From positions 1-16,370 of the forward strand of contig JAKFDA010000101.1 of the NCBI GenBank assembly GCA_036676355.1: a DNA stretch of 16,370 nt, given 5' to 3'. The notes under the pieces were generated by a model. The model searched no databases and was not told the DNA's origin. It saw only the letters and a program-made list of their open reading frames with translations. This DNA is from ZC4RG42 sp036676355. Its GTDB lineage: Bacteria > Pseudomonadota > Gammaproteobacteria > Burkholderiales > SG8-39. This document shows positions 6,526 through 14,867 of the stretch, in pieces; within the stretch, counting starts at the first letter, position 1, and every line of letters starts with the position of its first letter. The position numbers and the translations under genes are program-made.

Positions 6526-6723
6526 GTCGTCCTCGCCTTCGCTATCATCGCGTCCGGTACAGCGATTGCCTTCAGCCGTGCGCGGATCGTCGCACACCCG
6601 GCATATCTTTCGCACGATGAATGTCGTGCTCAGCGCCGACGCGGTCGCATAGTCCGATCCTGCGTCACAATCTCGATGTGCCGTACCCTACCGTCGCAGC
6701 GAACGCTCGCACGCGCGCGAGTT

Positions 6724-8589
6724 ATGCGAAGTAATGTGCCCAACAACCTGAATCAAATTTTCCCTCGTCATTCATCCGTACCGAAACGCGCCGGACGGCG
6801 CGCCACGGCGACGCTGCTCGCGGTCGGGCTGTGCTGGATGCTTTGCGCTTCCGCTGTGCGGGCGCAGGAGGAAACCGGGACACCGGACAACGCGCAACCC
6901 GCAACGGAAAATACCGGCCTGCGTTATCGCGTGGACGTGCGCGCACCGCAACCGCTCGACGACATGCTCGCCAACGGCTTGAGCCTGTCGCGCTGGCAGG
7001 ACGACCCGCAGATGAACGCCGACCTGCTGCGCCGATTGCTGGATGAAGCGGTGCAGCAGACCCGGCGCGCGGTCGCCACGGAAGGCTATTTCACGCCGAC
7101 GGTGAACGCGCGCATCGACGAGCAAACGACGCCGTGGACTGTCATTATCGAAGTCGAGCCGGGGCCGCGCGTGATCGTGCGCGACGTCGAAATCGATTTT
7201 TCCGGACCCGCGGTCGGCGATCCGATTGCCGAACCGCTGCTGGCCAAAGCGCGCAGCAGTTGGACCCTCGCGACAGGCCAACCGTTTCGCCAGCAAGCCT
7301 GGGCCGAATCGAAACGCAACGCACTCACCGCGCTTTCATCCGGCCGTTACGCCGCCGCGCGCATCGAAGACAGCGAAGCGCGCATCGATCCGGAAGCGCA
7401 AAGCGCGGCTCTGCGCATCGAGATCGCCAGCGGCCCGGTGTTTCATTTCGGCGAGGTTGAAGTCACCGGGTTCAGGCGATACCCGCCCTGGATCGTCGAA
7501 AATTTCAGTCCGATGCGCCGACACGAACCCTATTCCACCGAGAAGCTGGCGATCTACCAGCGCCGTCTGCTCGAAAGCGGCTATTTTTCCAGCGCGCAAA
7601 TCGCGGTCGACGACGACCCGGCAAATGCCGCGGCCGCACCGGTGCTGGTCGACGTCATCGAAAACCGCACGCAGCGGCTCGAAGCCGGCGTCGGCTACAG
7701 CACCGACACACGCTATCGCACTCAATTGACCTATACCAACGTCGACCTGTGGGAGACGTTGTGGCGCTTCAAGGCCGATCTGCGACTGGAAAGCCTGGCG
7801 CAATCGGCGCGCGTCGATTTCGACTCTCCGCCGAATTCGGATGCCAGCTGGGAAAACGTTTTCGGCAGCCTGCGTCGCACCGATATCCAGGATGAGGAAA
7901 CGCGCGAACTTTCCGCCGGCCTTGCGCACAACTGGGGACTTTATCGGACACCCTCCTCGCTCTACGTTTCGGCCCATCTGGAAGAGCAGATCATCGCGAA
8001 CGAAATCACCGATCATCGGCATGCGGTTTTCTTCGGCTATCAATATGCGTTTCGCAGCACCGACGATCTCGTCGCGCCACGCAAGGGCTATCTCGGCACG
8101 CTGACCATCGGCGGCGCGCCGGCGGGTTTGTCGACGCGACGCTTCGTGCGCGGCACGGCGCGCATCACCACCTTTCATCCGCTCGGACGCAACGACGATG
8201 TGACCCTGCGCGGCGAAGCGGGACTGGTGATTTCCGATTCGCGCGAAGGCATTCCGAGCACCTTCCTGTTTCGCACCGGCGGCGATCAGACCGTACGCGG
8301 CTATGCCTTCGAAAGCCTCGGCGTCGACGTGGCGGGGGCGACCGTGGGCGGCCGCTTTCTCGCGCTGGGCAGCGTGGAATACACGCACTGGCTTGACAAT
8401 TCGCTCGGCCTTGCGGCCTTCATCGATGCCGGTGATGCCGTCGATTCGCGCAGCGACTACGATCTCGCCATCGGCTATGGCGTCGGCGTGCGCTTTCGCA
8501 GTCCGATCGGGCCGTTGCGCGCCGACGTTGCCTATGGCGAGCGCACCAACGAAATCCGGCTGCATTTCTCGGTGGGGTACAGCTTCTGA
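6724..8589 (+). CDS. tamA: TamA, Omp85-family outer-membrane assembly factor
   Basis: TamA is an outer-membrane beta-barrel of the BamA/Omp85 superfamily. With TamB it forms the translocation and assembly module that helps insert outer-membrane proteins and supports envelope lipid homeostasis. From ATG 6724 the product is 621 residues, near the usual 570-620. A signal peptide is clear: basic KRAGRR, a hydrophobic run at 27-43, then AVRA before Gln48. POTRA domains follow to roughly residue 330; the last begins near FHFGEVEVTGF. The C-terminal 16-strand barrel contains the loop-6 motif VRGY at 524-527 within RTGGDQTVRGY and ends in the terminal-Phe signature HFSVGYSF. The frame is open to an ATG at 6676, and a GTG lies at 6736; none has a good Shine-Dalgarno, so the start is uncertain by up to 20 residues. 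tamB follows in the same operon. Confidence 0.95.
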   Translation: MRSNVPNNLNQIFPRHSSVPKRAGRRATATLLAVGLCWMLCASAVRAQEETGTPDNAQPATENTGLRYRVDVRAPQPLDDMLANGLSLSRWQDDPQMNADLLRRLLDEAVQQTRRAVATEGYFTPTVNARIDEQTTPWTVIIEVEPGPRVIVRDVEIDFSGPAVGDPIAEPLLAKARSSWTLATGQPFRQQAWAESKRNALTALSSGRYAAARIEDSEARIDPEAQSAALRIEIASGPVFHFGEVEVTGFRRYPPWIVENFSPMRRHEPYSTEKLAIYQRRLLESGYFSSAQIAVDDDPANAAAAPVLVDVIENRTQRLEAGVGYSTDTRYRTQLTYTNVDLWETLWRFKADLRLESLAQSARVDFDSPPNSDASWENVFGSLRRTDIQDEETRELSAGLAHNWGLYRTPSSLYVSAHLEEQIIANEITDHRHAVFFGYQYAFRSTDDLVAPRKGYLGTLTIGGAPAGLSTRRFVRGTARITTFHPLGRNDDVTLRGEAGLVISDSREGIPSTFLFRTGGDQTVRGYAFESLGVDVAGATVGGRFLALGSVEYTHWLDNSLGLAAFIDAGDAVDSRSDYDLAIGYGVGVRFRSPIGPLRADVAYGERTNEIRLHFSVGYSF

Positions 8590-8603
8590 ACGGCAAGCGT
8601 TTA

Positions 8604-11600
8604 TTGCAATGGATCGGCCGCGCCCTCGCTGTTCTCCTGGTGCTCGTGCTGCTGTCGTGGGCCGGATTATGGTGGATCACCGGCACCGATAGCGGTACGC
8701 AATGGGCGCTCGCGCGCGTGCAGGGCACACTCGGCGCACAACTACAGATCGACGCGACGCGCGGCAACCTCACCGACGGCCTCGACATCGAGCGGCTGCT
8801 GTACGAGAGCGACGGCATGCGCGTCGAAGCAGTCGAAGTGCATCTGCGTGCGCAAGCGCTGCGCGCACTGCTCGGCCAACTACTGATCAACGAAGCGCGT
8901 GCCGGCAGAGTCGATGTGCTGCTCAAGCCGAGTGCGGACAATGAACCGCCTTCGCTGCCGCAAAGCCTCGCGCTCCCGATCGGCGTGCGCGTGGAGGACG
9001 CGCGCATCGATGAACTGTTCGTCACGCAACAGGAGAACGACGTCACGCAACGCATCGCCGCACTGCACGCGCGTTACCAGGGCGGACCGGGTGGTCACAC
9101 ACTGGAAGACTTCGGCGCCACTACCGCATACGGCGCGTTGACCGCAACCGGCCGCATCGCAGGCCGCAATCCCTTCCCGCTCGACGCGGCAATTCATTAC
9201 ACCCGTAATGGCGCCGCGCTGCCGAATGTGCGCGAGGATCTACCGCTCGCCGCGCGCGTCGATTTGTCCGGTTCGCTGGAAAATCTGCAAGCCGCGCTAA
9301 GCGCCGACGCCGACAAGGCGACGCTCAAGGCGCAACTGGCGCTTGCGCCGCTGGCCGAGCGCTGGCTGACGAAAATGAACATCGAGGCGCACGCCATCGA
9401 TCTGCGGCGCCTCAACGAAGCCTGGCCGCAAACGCAGTTATCGCTCGACGCGCAAGGCGCGCCCACCGCCGCACAGCCATTGGCCGGTACGCTGACGATT
9501 ATCAACACTACGCCGGGCGCGGTCGATCAGGAAAAGATTCCGCTGGCGCGAATCGAAACGCACTTCGAAACCGATTTCGCCCGGGCGCACCTGTCCGAAC
9601 TGCGCATCGATCTGGGCAAAGGCGGCTCGCTGACCGGCCAGGCCGAAACCGGCCCGGCGCAGACGGCGTTGAATCTTGAAGCCCATGCGCTGAACCTGCG
9701 CGCGCTGTATTCCACGCTACGCGAAACCGCGCTCGCCGGACCGCTCGATATCCGCCTTACCGAGAGGCAGCAATATCTCAAGGGCACACTAAAACAGAAC
9801 GATTTCGGCATCAGCGCCGATGCAATGCGTGAAGGAAATCGCGTCGATGTGCGCACGCTACAGGCCAGCGCCAGCGGCGGCGAGGTGAGCGGCAACGGCC
9901 ATGTCGAACTCGACGGTGCGATGCCGTTTGCGGCCGATCTGCGCTTGCGGCGTTTCGATCCCGCGCAATTCGGCGACTACCCGCGCGGACATGTGAACGG
10001 CAGCATTGAAGTCAAGGGGCAACTGGCGGAACGCAGTCGGCTGGTGCATGCGCAATGGATCATCGATGACAGCCGCCTCAGTGATCAGCCGCTGGCCAGC
10101 CGCGGACGCGCCCGCATCGAAGCGCAACGCGTATCCGAAGTGGAAGCGCTGGCGCGCTGGGGCGCGGCGAACATGAACGCCGACGGCGCCTTCGGTCGGC
10201 GCGGCGATGTGTTGCGCTGGAGGCTCGAGGCGCCGCAACTGGCGAAGCTCGACAAGCGACTGAACGGCAGCGTCAAGAGCAACGGCACGTTGACCGGCGT
10301 GTGGGCCGATCCGCGCGCGGCATTCGAGCTCAGCGCCACTGCGCTTCACCTGCCGGGCGACATTGCGATCGGTGCGCTGAAAGGAAGCGGCGTGGCAGGC
10401 ACGACGCCGAAGTCGCCACTGCAACTCGATCTTGTCGCAACAAGGCTCGCGGCCGGCGATATACGAGTCGCGCGCGCCGCCGCCGACATCGACGGCTCCG
10501 TTGCACAGCACACAGCAACGCTCGACATCGCCGCGCAGGATGTCGATCTGAACGCGCGCCTTGCCGGCGGCTGGACGGCGGCGCAAGGCTGGGTCGGCAC
10601 CATCGAGGATCTGCGCAATCGCGGGCGTTTCCCCCTCGATCTGGTGCGGCCGGCGCCGCTGCGCATCGCGCCGCAACGCGTCGCGCTTGGTCGGCTCGAA
10701 GCGAAATTTGCCGACGGCGGCATCGTGATCCGCGAAGCAACCTGGGCCAACCGCCGTTTGCAGACAAGCGGCGAATTCACCCGCTTACCCGCGGCATGGC
10801 TGATCGTCGCCGCGGGTTTGCGCGATCAGTTGCGGTCGACGCTGCTGCTCGATGCCAAGTGGTCGATCGCCGCGGATCCGCAACTGAACGGCACGCTCTC
10901 GCTTGCACGCGCCGCCGGCGACGTCACACTGCTGAGCGCGCCGGCGATCGCACTCGACCTCGAACAGCTCAGCGTGCAGGCGAAATTCGTCAACGATGAT
11001 GTGCGCGCCATGCTCGATCTGCGTTCGGCCATCGCCGACGCGGCGATCAATGCGCGCCTGCAACCGGTCGTCACGGCGAGCGGTTCGCAGCTCACTGTCG
11101 ATTCCCCCCTAACGCTCGATGCCAAAGTGAACGTCGCAAGTCTGCGACCGTTCTCGGTACTGTTCGATACCACCGGCCGCATCGACGGCCGCCTGCAGGC
11201 GGACTTGCGCGGCAGCGGCACGCTCAAGGCGCCGAATCTGCACGGCAGCATCAACGGCGACAATCTCGCATTCGATGTGCCGCCTTACGGCATGTATCTG
11301 GAAAAGGGGCGATTGCGCGCGCAACTCGAAGGCGAAGTGTTGAACGTGCAGGAATTCGTACTGCATGGCGGCAACGGCCGCTTCCTCATGAGCGGACGCG
11401 TGCCCCTGCGCATGGCCGACGGGGGCACGGATCTGAGTTGGCGCGCCGAACGTTTCGCCGCCATGAATCGTCCCGACATGCGCCTCGTCGTTACAGGCGA
11501 CGGCACCGTACGCTTCGTCGATAAAAAAATCGCGCTGGTCGGTCAGCTGCAGGCCAATCGCGGGTATTTCGAAGTAGGCGACAACCAGTTGCCGGAATTG

Positions 11601-12374
11601 AGCGACGACGTGGTGATCGTCGGCGCGCAGCGCAAGGTCGCGCAGAAACAGGCCGACGCGCCGTTCCCCATTCAACTCGATCTGCGCCTCAATCTCGGCG
11701 ACGATCTGCGTTTGTTCGCCTACGGCTATCAGGGCTATCTGGGCGGCCGCCTGCGTCTGTATACGAACCCGGAGGGAATGCTGCGCGCCGAAGGGCGCAT
11801 CAACACCGATCGCGGACGCTTCACCGCTTACGGCAAACGGCTGGACGTCGAGAAAGGCGTGATCACGTTCGATGGCCCGGTCGATAATCCCACACTGCAG
11901 GTCGAGGCCTGGCAGCGCAACCAGGCCGTTGAAGTCGGCGTGAAACTCAGCGGCACAGTCGAGTCGCCGCACGTGCAACTCGTTTCCGAGCCGCCCGTAT
12001 CCGACGGCGAGAAATTATCCTGGCTGGTGCTCGGCCGCCCACCGGGCGACGCGCAGGGCGCGGATCTCGCGCTGCTGCAGGCCGCCGCCGGCACGATGTT
12101 CGGTCGCGGCGACGCGGTCGGCATCAATCAACGCCTCGCCCAACAACTGGGGCTCGACGATCTCAGTTTCCGAGGCAGCGGCGAACTCACCGGCAATGTG
12201 GTCGCGCTGGGCAAGCGTTTTTCCGACAAGGTCTATGTGACCTTCGAGCAGGGCATCGGTCTGGCGCAGAGTCTGGTCAAACTCGACTACTCGCTCAGCC
12301 GGCGCTGGTCGGCGCGGCTGGAAACCGGCAGCGTCAGCGGCATCGGCCTGGTCTATCGCATCGCATTCGACTAG
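8604..12374 (+). CDS. tamB: TamB, inner-membrane-anchored translocation and assembly module protein
   Basis: TamB is a very long periplasm-spanning AsmA-like protein, anchored in the inner membrane, that works with the TamA barrel. This 1256-residue product has an N-terminal anchor (about residues 6-26, ALAVLLVLVLLSWAGLWWI) and a long repetitive beta-rich body. The conserved TamB C-terminal domain (DUF490) includes GYFEVGDNQLPE, TDRGRFTAYGKRLDVEKG and GKRFSDKVYVTFEQG. E. coli TamB has about 1260 residues, so the length is typical. No ATG or GTG exists near the anchor. The choices are TTG 8604 (used here) or CTG 8586, whose codon overlaps the tamA stop (CTGA) and has GGTGGGG 8 bases upstream. 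The CTG start would add the basic stretch LNGKRL. Translational coupling to tamA is likely. The stop overlaps that of prfC on the other strand. Confidence 0.94.
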   Translation: MQWIGRALAVLLVLVLLSWAGLWWITGTDSGTQWALARVQGTLGAQLQIDATRGNLTDGLDIERLLYESDGMRVEAVEVHLRAQALRALLGQLLINEARAGRVDVLLKPSADNEPPSLPQSLALPIGVRVEDARIDELFVTQQENDVTQRIAALHARYQGGPGGHTLEDFGATTAYGALTATGRIAGRNPFPLDAAIHYTRNGAALPNVREDLPLAARVDLSGSLENLQAALSADADKATLKAQLALAPLAERWLTKMNIEAHAIDLRRLNEAWPQTQLSLDAQGAPTAAQPLAGTLTIINTTPGAVDQEKIPLARIETHFETDFARAHLSELRIDLGKGGSLTGQAETGPAQTALNLEAHALNLRALYSTLRETALAGPLDIRLTERQQYLKGTLKQNDFGISADAMREGNRVDVRTLQASASGGEVSGNGHVELDGAMPFAADLRLRRFDPAQFGDYPRGHVNGSIEVKGQLAERSRLVHAQWIIDDSRLSDQPLASRGRARIEAQRVSEVEALARWGAANMNADGAFGRRGDVLRWRLEAPQLAKLDKRLNGSVKSNGTLTGVWADPRAAFELSATALHLPGDIAIGALKGSGVAGTTPKSPLQLDLVATRLAAGDIRVARAAADIDGSVAQHTATLDIAAQDVDLNARLAGGWTAAQGWVGTIEDLRNRGRFPLDLVRPAPLRIAPQRVALGRLEAKFADGGIVIREATWANRRLQTSGEFTRLPAAWLIVAAGLRDQLRSTLLLDAKWSIAADPQLNGTLSLARAAGDVTLLSAPAIALDLEQLSVQAKFVNDDVRAMLDLRSAIADAAINARLQPVVTASGSQLTVDSPLTLDAKVNVASLRPFSVLFDTTGRIDGRLQADLRGSGTLKAPNLHGSINGDNLAFDVPPYGMYLEKGRLRAQLEGEVLNVQEFVLHGGNGRFLMSGRVPLRMADGGTDLSWRAERFAAMNRPDMRLVVTGDGTVRFVDKKIALVGQLQANRGYFEVGDNQLPELSDDVVIVGAQRKVAQKQADAPFPIQLDLRLNLGDDLRLFAYGYQGYLGGRLRLYTNPEGMLRAEGRINTDRGRFTAYGKRLDVEKGVITFDGPVDNPTLQVEAWQRNQAVEVGVKLSGTVESPHVQLVSEPPVSDGEKLSWLVLGRPPGDAQGADLALLQAAAGTMFGRGDAVGINQRLAQQLGLDDLSFRGSGELTGNVVALGKRFSDKVYVTFEQGIGLAQSLVKLDYSLSRRWSARLETGSVSGIGLVYRIAFD
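12371..12374. other. CTAG palindrome serving as both stop codons of tamB and prfC
   Basis: TAG at 12372-12374 ends tamB on the plus strand. Its overlapping mirror at 12373-12371 reads TAG on the minus strand and ends prfC. There is therefore no intergenic space and no room for a terminator between the genes, so the two transcripts must overlap or end inside each other's coding region. Confidence 0.9.
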
Positions 12375-13972
12375 GCCGCGGCGACGCGTTGCTGTACCAG
12401 CCCCGCGTGTTCGCGCACGGTGTGGAAGACGATATCCGGCCACTGCTCTTGCGCGACGGTGATCTCGGCGTGCAGGCTGGCCAGGAATGTCGGCTCATCG
12501 GCCGCATCGTAAGCGATCCGATGCGCATTGGCATCGATAAAGCGCTTCAGCGTTTCGGGTTCACGACAGGTCACCCAGCGCGCGAAACGATAGCGCGCGG
12601 GGAGCAGTCGCGCCTGTGCGCCGTATTCATGCGCCAGACGATGCGCGACCACTTCGAACTGCAATTCGCCGACCGCGCCCAGCAGCAGTGCGCTACCCAG
12701 CAGCGGTCGAAACACCTGGATGGCGCCTTCTTCGCCAAGCTGCGTCAAACCGGTGTGCAGTTGCTTGGTTCGCAGCGGATCGGCCACTTCGACCATGCGG
12801 AAGAGTTCGGGCGCGAAGAACGGCAAACCGGTGAAGCGCAGACTTTCGCCTTCGGTGAGCGTATCGCCCAGTTGCAGCAGGCCGTGATTGGGAATGCCGA
12901 TGATGTCGCCGGCGTAGGCGTCTTCAAGCAGTTCGCGCCGTTGCGACAGAAAGGTCACGACGGTACTCGTACGCACCGCTTTGCCGGTGCGCGTCACGAC
13001 CAGCCGCATGCCGCGCTCGAATTTGCCCGAGCACAGCCGCACGAACGCGATGCGGTCGCGGTGGGCCGGGTCCATGTTGGCCTGCACCTTGAAGACCACG
13101 CCAGACACTTTTCCTTCGGTAGGGTCCACGGTTCTTTCGATCGCCTCGCGCGAACTGGGATGCGGCGCAAGGTTGACGAGCGCATCGAGCACTTCCTGAA
13201 CGCCGAAGTTGTTGATCGCCGAACCGAAGAATACCGGCGTCTGCTCCCCCGCAAGAAAACGCTCGCGATCGAATTCTTCCGATGCGCCGCAAACCAGCTC
13301 CAGTTGCGAATGCGCATCGGTGAACAGTCCGTCGAAACGTTCGACGCACGCCTCGGCTCCCTCGACCAGTTCTTCCTCGCCAAGACGGTCTTCGCCCGCG
13401 CGGAACACACGCATGCGGTTTTTGCGCAGGTCGAAGACCCCGGCGAAGCGCTTGCCCATGCCTACCGGCCAGGTGAAGGGGATGGGCGGCATGCCGAGTT
13501 CGCGCTCGATTTCGTCAATGAGGTCGAGCGGGTCGCGTACTTCACGGTCCATCTTGTTGATAAAGGTGATGATGGGCGTATTGCGGGCACGACAAACCTG
13601 CAACAGGCGCCGAGTCTGCGGTTCGACGCCGTTGGCGGCGTCGATGACCATCAATGCCGCGTCGACCGCGGTCAGCACGCGATAGGTGTCTTCGGAGAAG
13701 TCCTGGTGACCGGGCGTGTCGAGCAGGTTGAGGATGCAGTCGCCGTACTCCATCTGCATGACCGAGCTTGCGACAGAGATACCGCGCTGCTTCTCGATCT
13801 CCATCCAGTCGGAGGTCGCATGCCGTGACGCCTTGCGCGCCTTGACGCTGCCGGCGATACGAATCGCACCGGAAAACAGCAGCAGCTTCTCGGTGAGCGT
13901 GGTTTTCCCCGCATCGGGGTGAGAGATGATCGCGAAACTGCGACGTCGTTCGACTTCGTGTTGCAGAGACAA
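12371..13972 (-). CDS. prfC: Peptide chain release factor 3 (RF3)
   Basis: RF3 is a cytoplasmic GTPase that removes RF1 and RF2 from the ribosome after termination. The 533-residue product matches the usual 525-535. G-motifs are intact: G1 SHPDAGKTTL at 17-26, switch I with EKQRGIS at 60-66, G3 DTPGHQDF at 85-92 and G4 NKMD at 139-142. RF3-specific segments include SDWMEIEKQRGIS, LTAVDAALMVIDAANGVE and the C-terminal LGAVGELQFEVVAHRL. The start is TTG at 13972, supported by AAGGA on the minus strand (13979-13983), 6 bases ahead. The gene converges on tamB with the stop codons interlocked in CTAG. The opposite strand carries a 479-codon open frame that I treat as a shadow. Confidence 0.97.
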   Translation of the reverse strand: MSLQHEVERRRSFAIISHPDAGKTTLTEKLLLFSGAIRIAGSVKARKASRHATSDWMEIEKQRGISVASSVMQMEYGDCILNLLDTPGHQDFSEDTYRVLTAVDAALMVIDAANGVEPQTRRLLQVCRARNTPIITFINKMDREVRDPLDLIDEIERELGMPPIPFTWPVGMGKRFAGVFDLRKNRMRVFRAGEDRLGEEELVEGAEACVERFDGLFTDAHSQLELVCGASEEFDRERFLAGEQTPVFFGSAINNFGVQEVLDALVNLAPHPSSREAIERTVDPTEGKVSGVVFKVQANMDPAHRDRIAFVRLCSGKFERGMRLVVTRTGKAVRTSTVVTFLSQRRELLEDAYAGDIIGIPNHGLLQLGDTLTEGESLRFTGLPFFAPELFRMVEVADPLRTKQLHTGLTQLGEEGAIQVFRPLLGSALLLGAVGELQFEVVAHRLAHEYGAQARLLPARYRFARWVTCREPETLKRFIDANAHRIAYDAADEPTFLASLHAEITVAQEQWPDIVFHTVREHAGLVQQRVAAA

Positions 13973-13978
13973 TTTGAT

Positions 13979-13983
13979 TCCTT
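13979..13983 (-). promoter_or_regulatory. Ribosome binding site supporting the TTG start of prfC
   Basis: On the minus strand AAGGA lies 6 bases ahead of the TTG at 13972. No ATG or GTG of the same frame is better placed, so this site decides the start. Confidence 0.7.
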
Positions 13984-14057
13984 AATAAAGCCGGGCGCGC
14001 TCGCATGCCAGGCTCCCATGGACCGGCCGCGGTCCGCGAGATTCAGACGGGGCGCGT

Positions 14058-14063
14058 ATTATC
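14058..14063 (-). promoter_or_regulatory. Possible -10 element for prfC
   Basis: GATAAT on the minus strand differs from the consensus TATAAT at one base and would place the transcript start about 80 bases before the TTG of prfC. The hexamer 17 bases upstream (TGCGCG) is a poor -35, so the promoter is only a candidate. Confidence 0.25.
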
Positions 14064-14153
14064 GTGCACTTCGCCCGCGCCGCGCAGCGTCCTGTAGAAC
14101 ATCGTGCCATTCACTGAGTTCCTGAATGGATTGGTGACGACCGGGGGATAGCG

Positions 14154-14211
14154 GCCGGCGCTCGCAGTTGTCCGAAATTTGCACACAAACTTCAGACCCC
14201 GAAGCGCCGGC
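14154..14211. repeat. Two concentric inverted repeats upstream of the acetyltransferase gene
   Basis: GCCGGCGC (14154-14161) and GCGCCGGC (14204-14211) are exact complements. Almost at their centre lies a second, AT-richer near-palindrome: GAAATTTG (14174-14181), a 4-base centre CACA, and CAAACTTC (14186-14193), matching at 7 of 8 positions. It ends 32 bases before the ATG at 14244. An operator for a dimeric regulator or a leader RNA structure are both possible. The rest of the intergenic stretch from 13984 to 14243 holds no gene. Confidence 0.4.
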
Positions 14212-14243
14212 GGCACGCACGCGCCGATCGAGTTTCCGATGCC

Positions 14244-14858
14244 ATGGCCATGCACGATCTTTCCGTCGAACTACGCCGCCTCGGTGCCGTGGACCATCCT
14301 GCGGCAGCGAAGCTTTGCGCCTGCGCCATGCGCCGCAATCCGGTTCACTCGCATGTTTTCGGCGCCGACCCCGCGCGTCTCGATCGCCGGCTGTACCGCT
14401 TCTTCGCCGCCGTGCTGCCCTACATCCAGCGCAAGGGCGTGTTATGGGGCGCATATGCCGACGGCCGTCTCATCGGCGTCCTGGGCGCGCTGCCGCCGCA
14501 AACCTGCGCGCCTACGGCGCTCGATAGGCTGCGGATTCTGCCGCGTCTGGCGATGAGTCCGCTCGCCTTGCTGCGCCTGCATCGCTGGCTGGACACGTGG
14601 CGGCGCAACGATTTGCACGAGCCGCACTGGCATCTCGGCCCGCTGGCGGTCAAACCGAGTCATCAAGGTCGGGGCGTGGGAAGCCGGCTGCTGCAGCATT
14701 GCTTCAGCCACACCGCGAGCGCCGGCACAGCCTTGTACCTGGAAACGGATACGCCGGACAACGTCCGGTTCTATGAGGGTTTCGGCTTCAGCGTCATCGC
14801 GACCCTGCCGGTGCTCCGCACAAAGACCTGGCTCATGCGACGGGATCGATTCGCCTGA
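14244..14858 (+). CDS. GNAT-family N-acetyltransferase
   Basis: GNAT proteins transfer an acetyl group from acetyl-CoA to an amine on a small molecule or protein. The 204-residue product shows the core fold in its C-terminal half: WHLGPLAVKPSHQGRGVGSR (129-148) holds the strand 4 and the pyrophosphate-binding loop QGRGVG at 141-146. LYLETDTPDNVRFYEGFGF (165-183) matches motif B with the typical Tyr177 and GFGF. The N-terminal half carries a poorly conserved substrate-side region. ATG 14244 is followed by an in-frame ATG at 14250; neither has a strong Shine-Dalgarno. It converges on the MATE exporter gene with a 9-base gap. The substrate cannot be predicted, and I do not assign a gene name. 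Confidence 0.88.
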   Translation: MAMHDLSVELRRLGAVDHPAAAKLCACAMRRNPVHSHVFGADPARLDRRLYRFFAAVLPYIQRKGVLWGAYADGRLIGVLGALPPQTCAPTALDRLRILPRLAMSPLALLRLHRWLDTWRRNDLHEPHWHLGPLAVKPSHQGRGVGSRLLQHCFSHTASAGTALYLETDTPDNVRFYEGFGFSVIATLPVLRTKTWLMRRDRFA

Positions 14859-14867
14859 TGCAATGGA

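Noticed and set aside
5680..6615. A 311-codon minus-strand open frame opposite the response regulator
   Set aside because: The plus-strand frame encodes a complete two-domain regulator; the opposite frame shows no known motif.
7336..8565. A 409-codon minus-strand open frame opposite tamA
   Set aside because: It is a shadow of the tamA reading frame, rich in Ala and Arg, with no family resemblance.
12389..13828. A 479-codon plus-strand open frame opposite prfC
   Set aside because: It lies entirely inside the well-conserved prfC gene, has no recognisable domain and low-complexity composition, and is explained by the bias against stops opposite GC-rich coding DNA.
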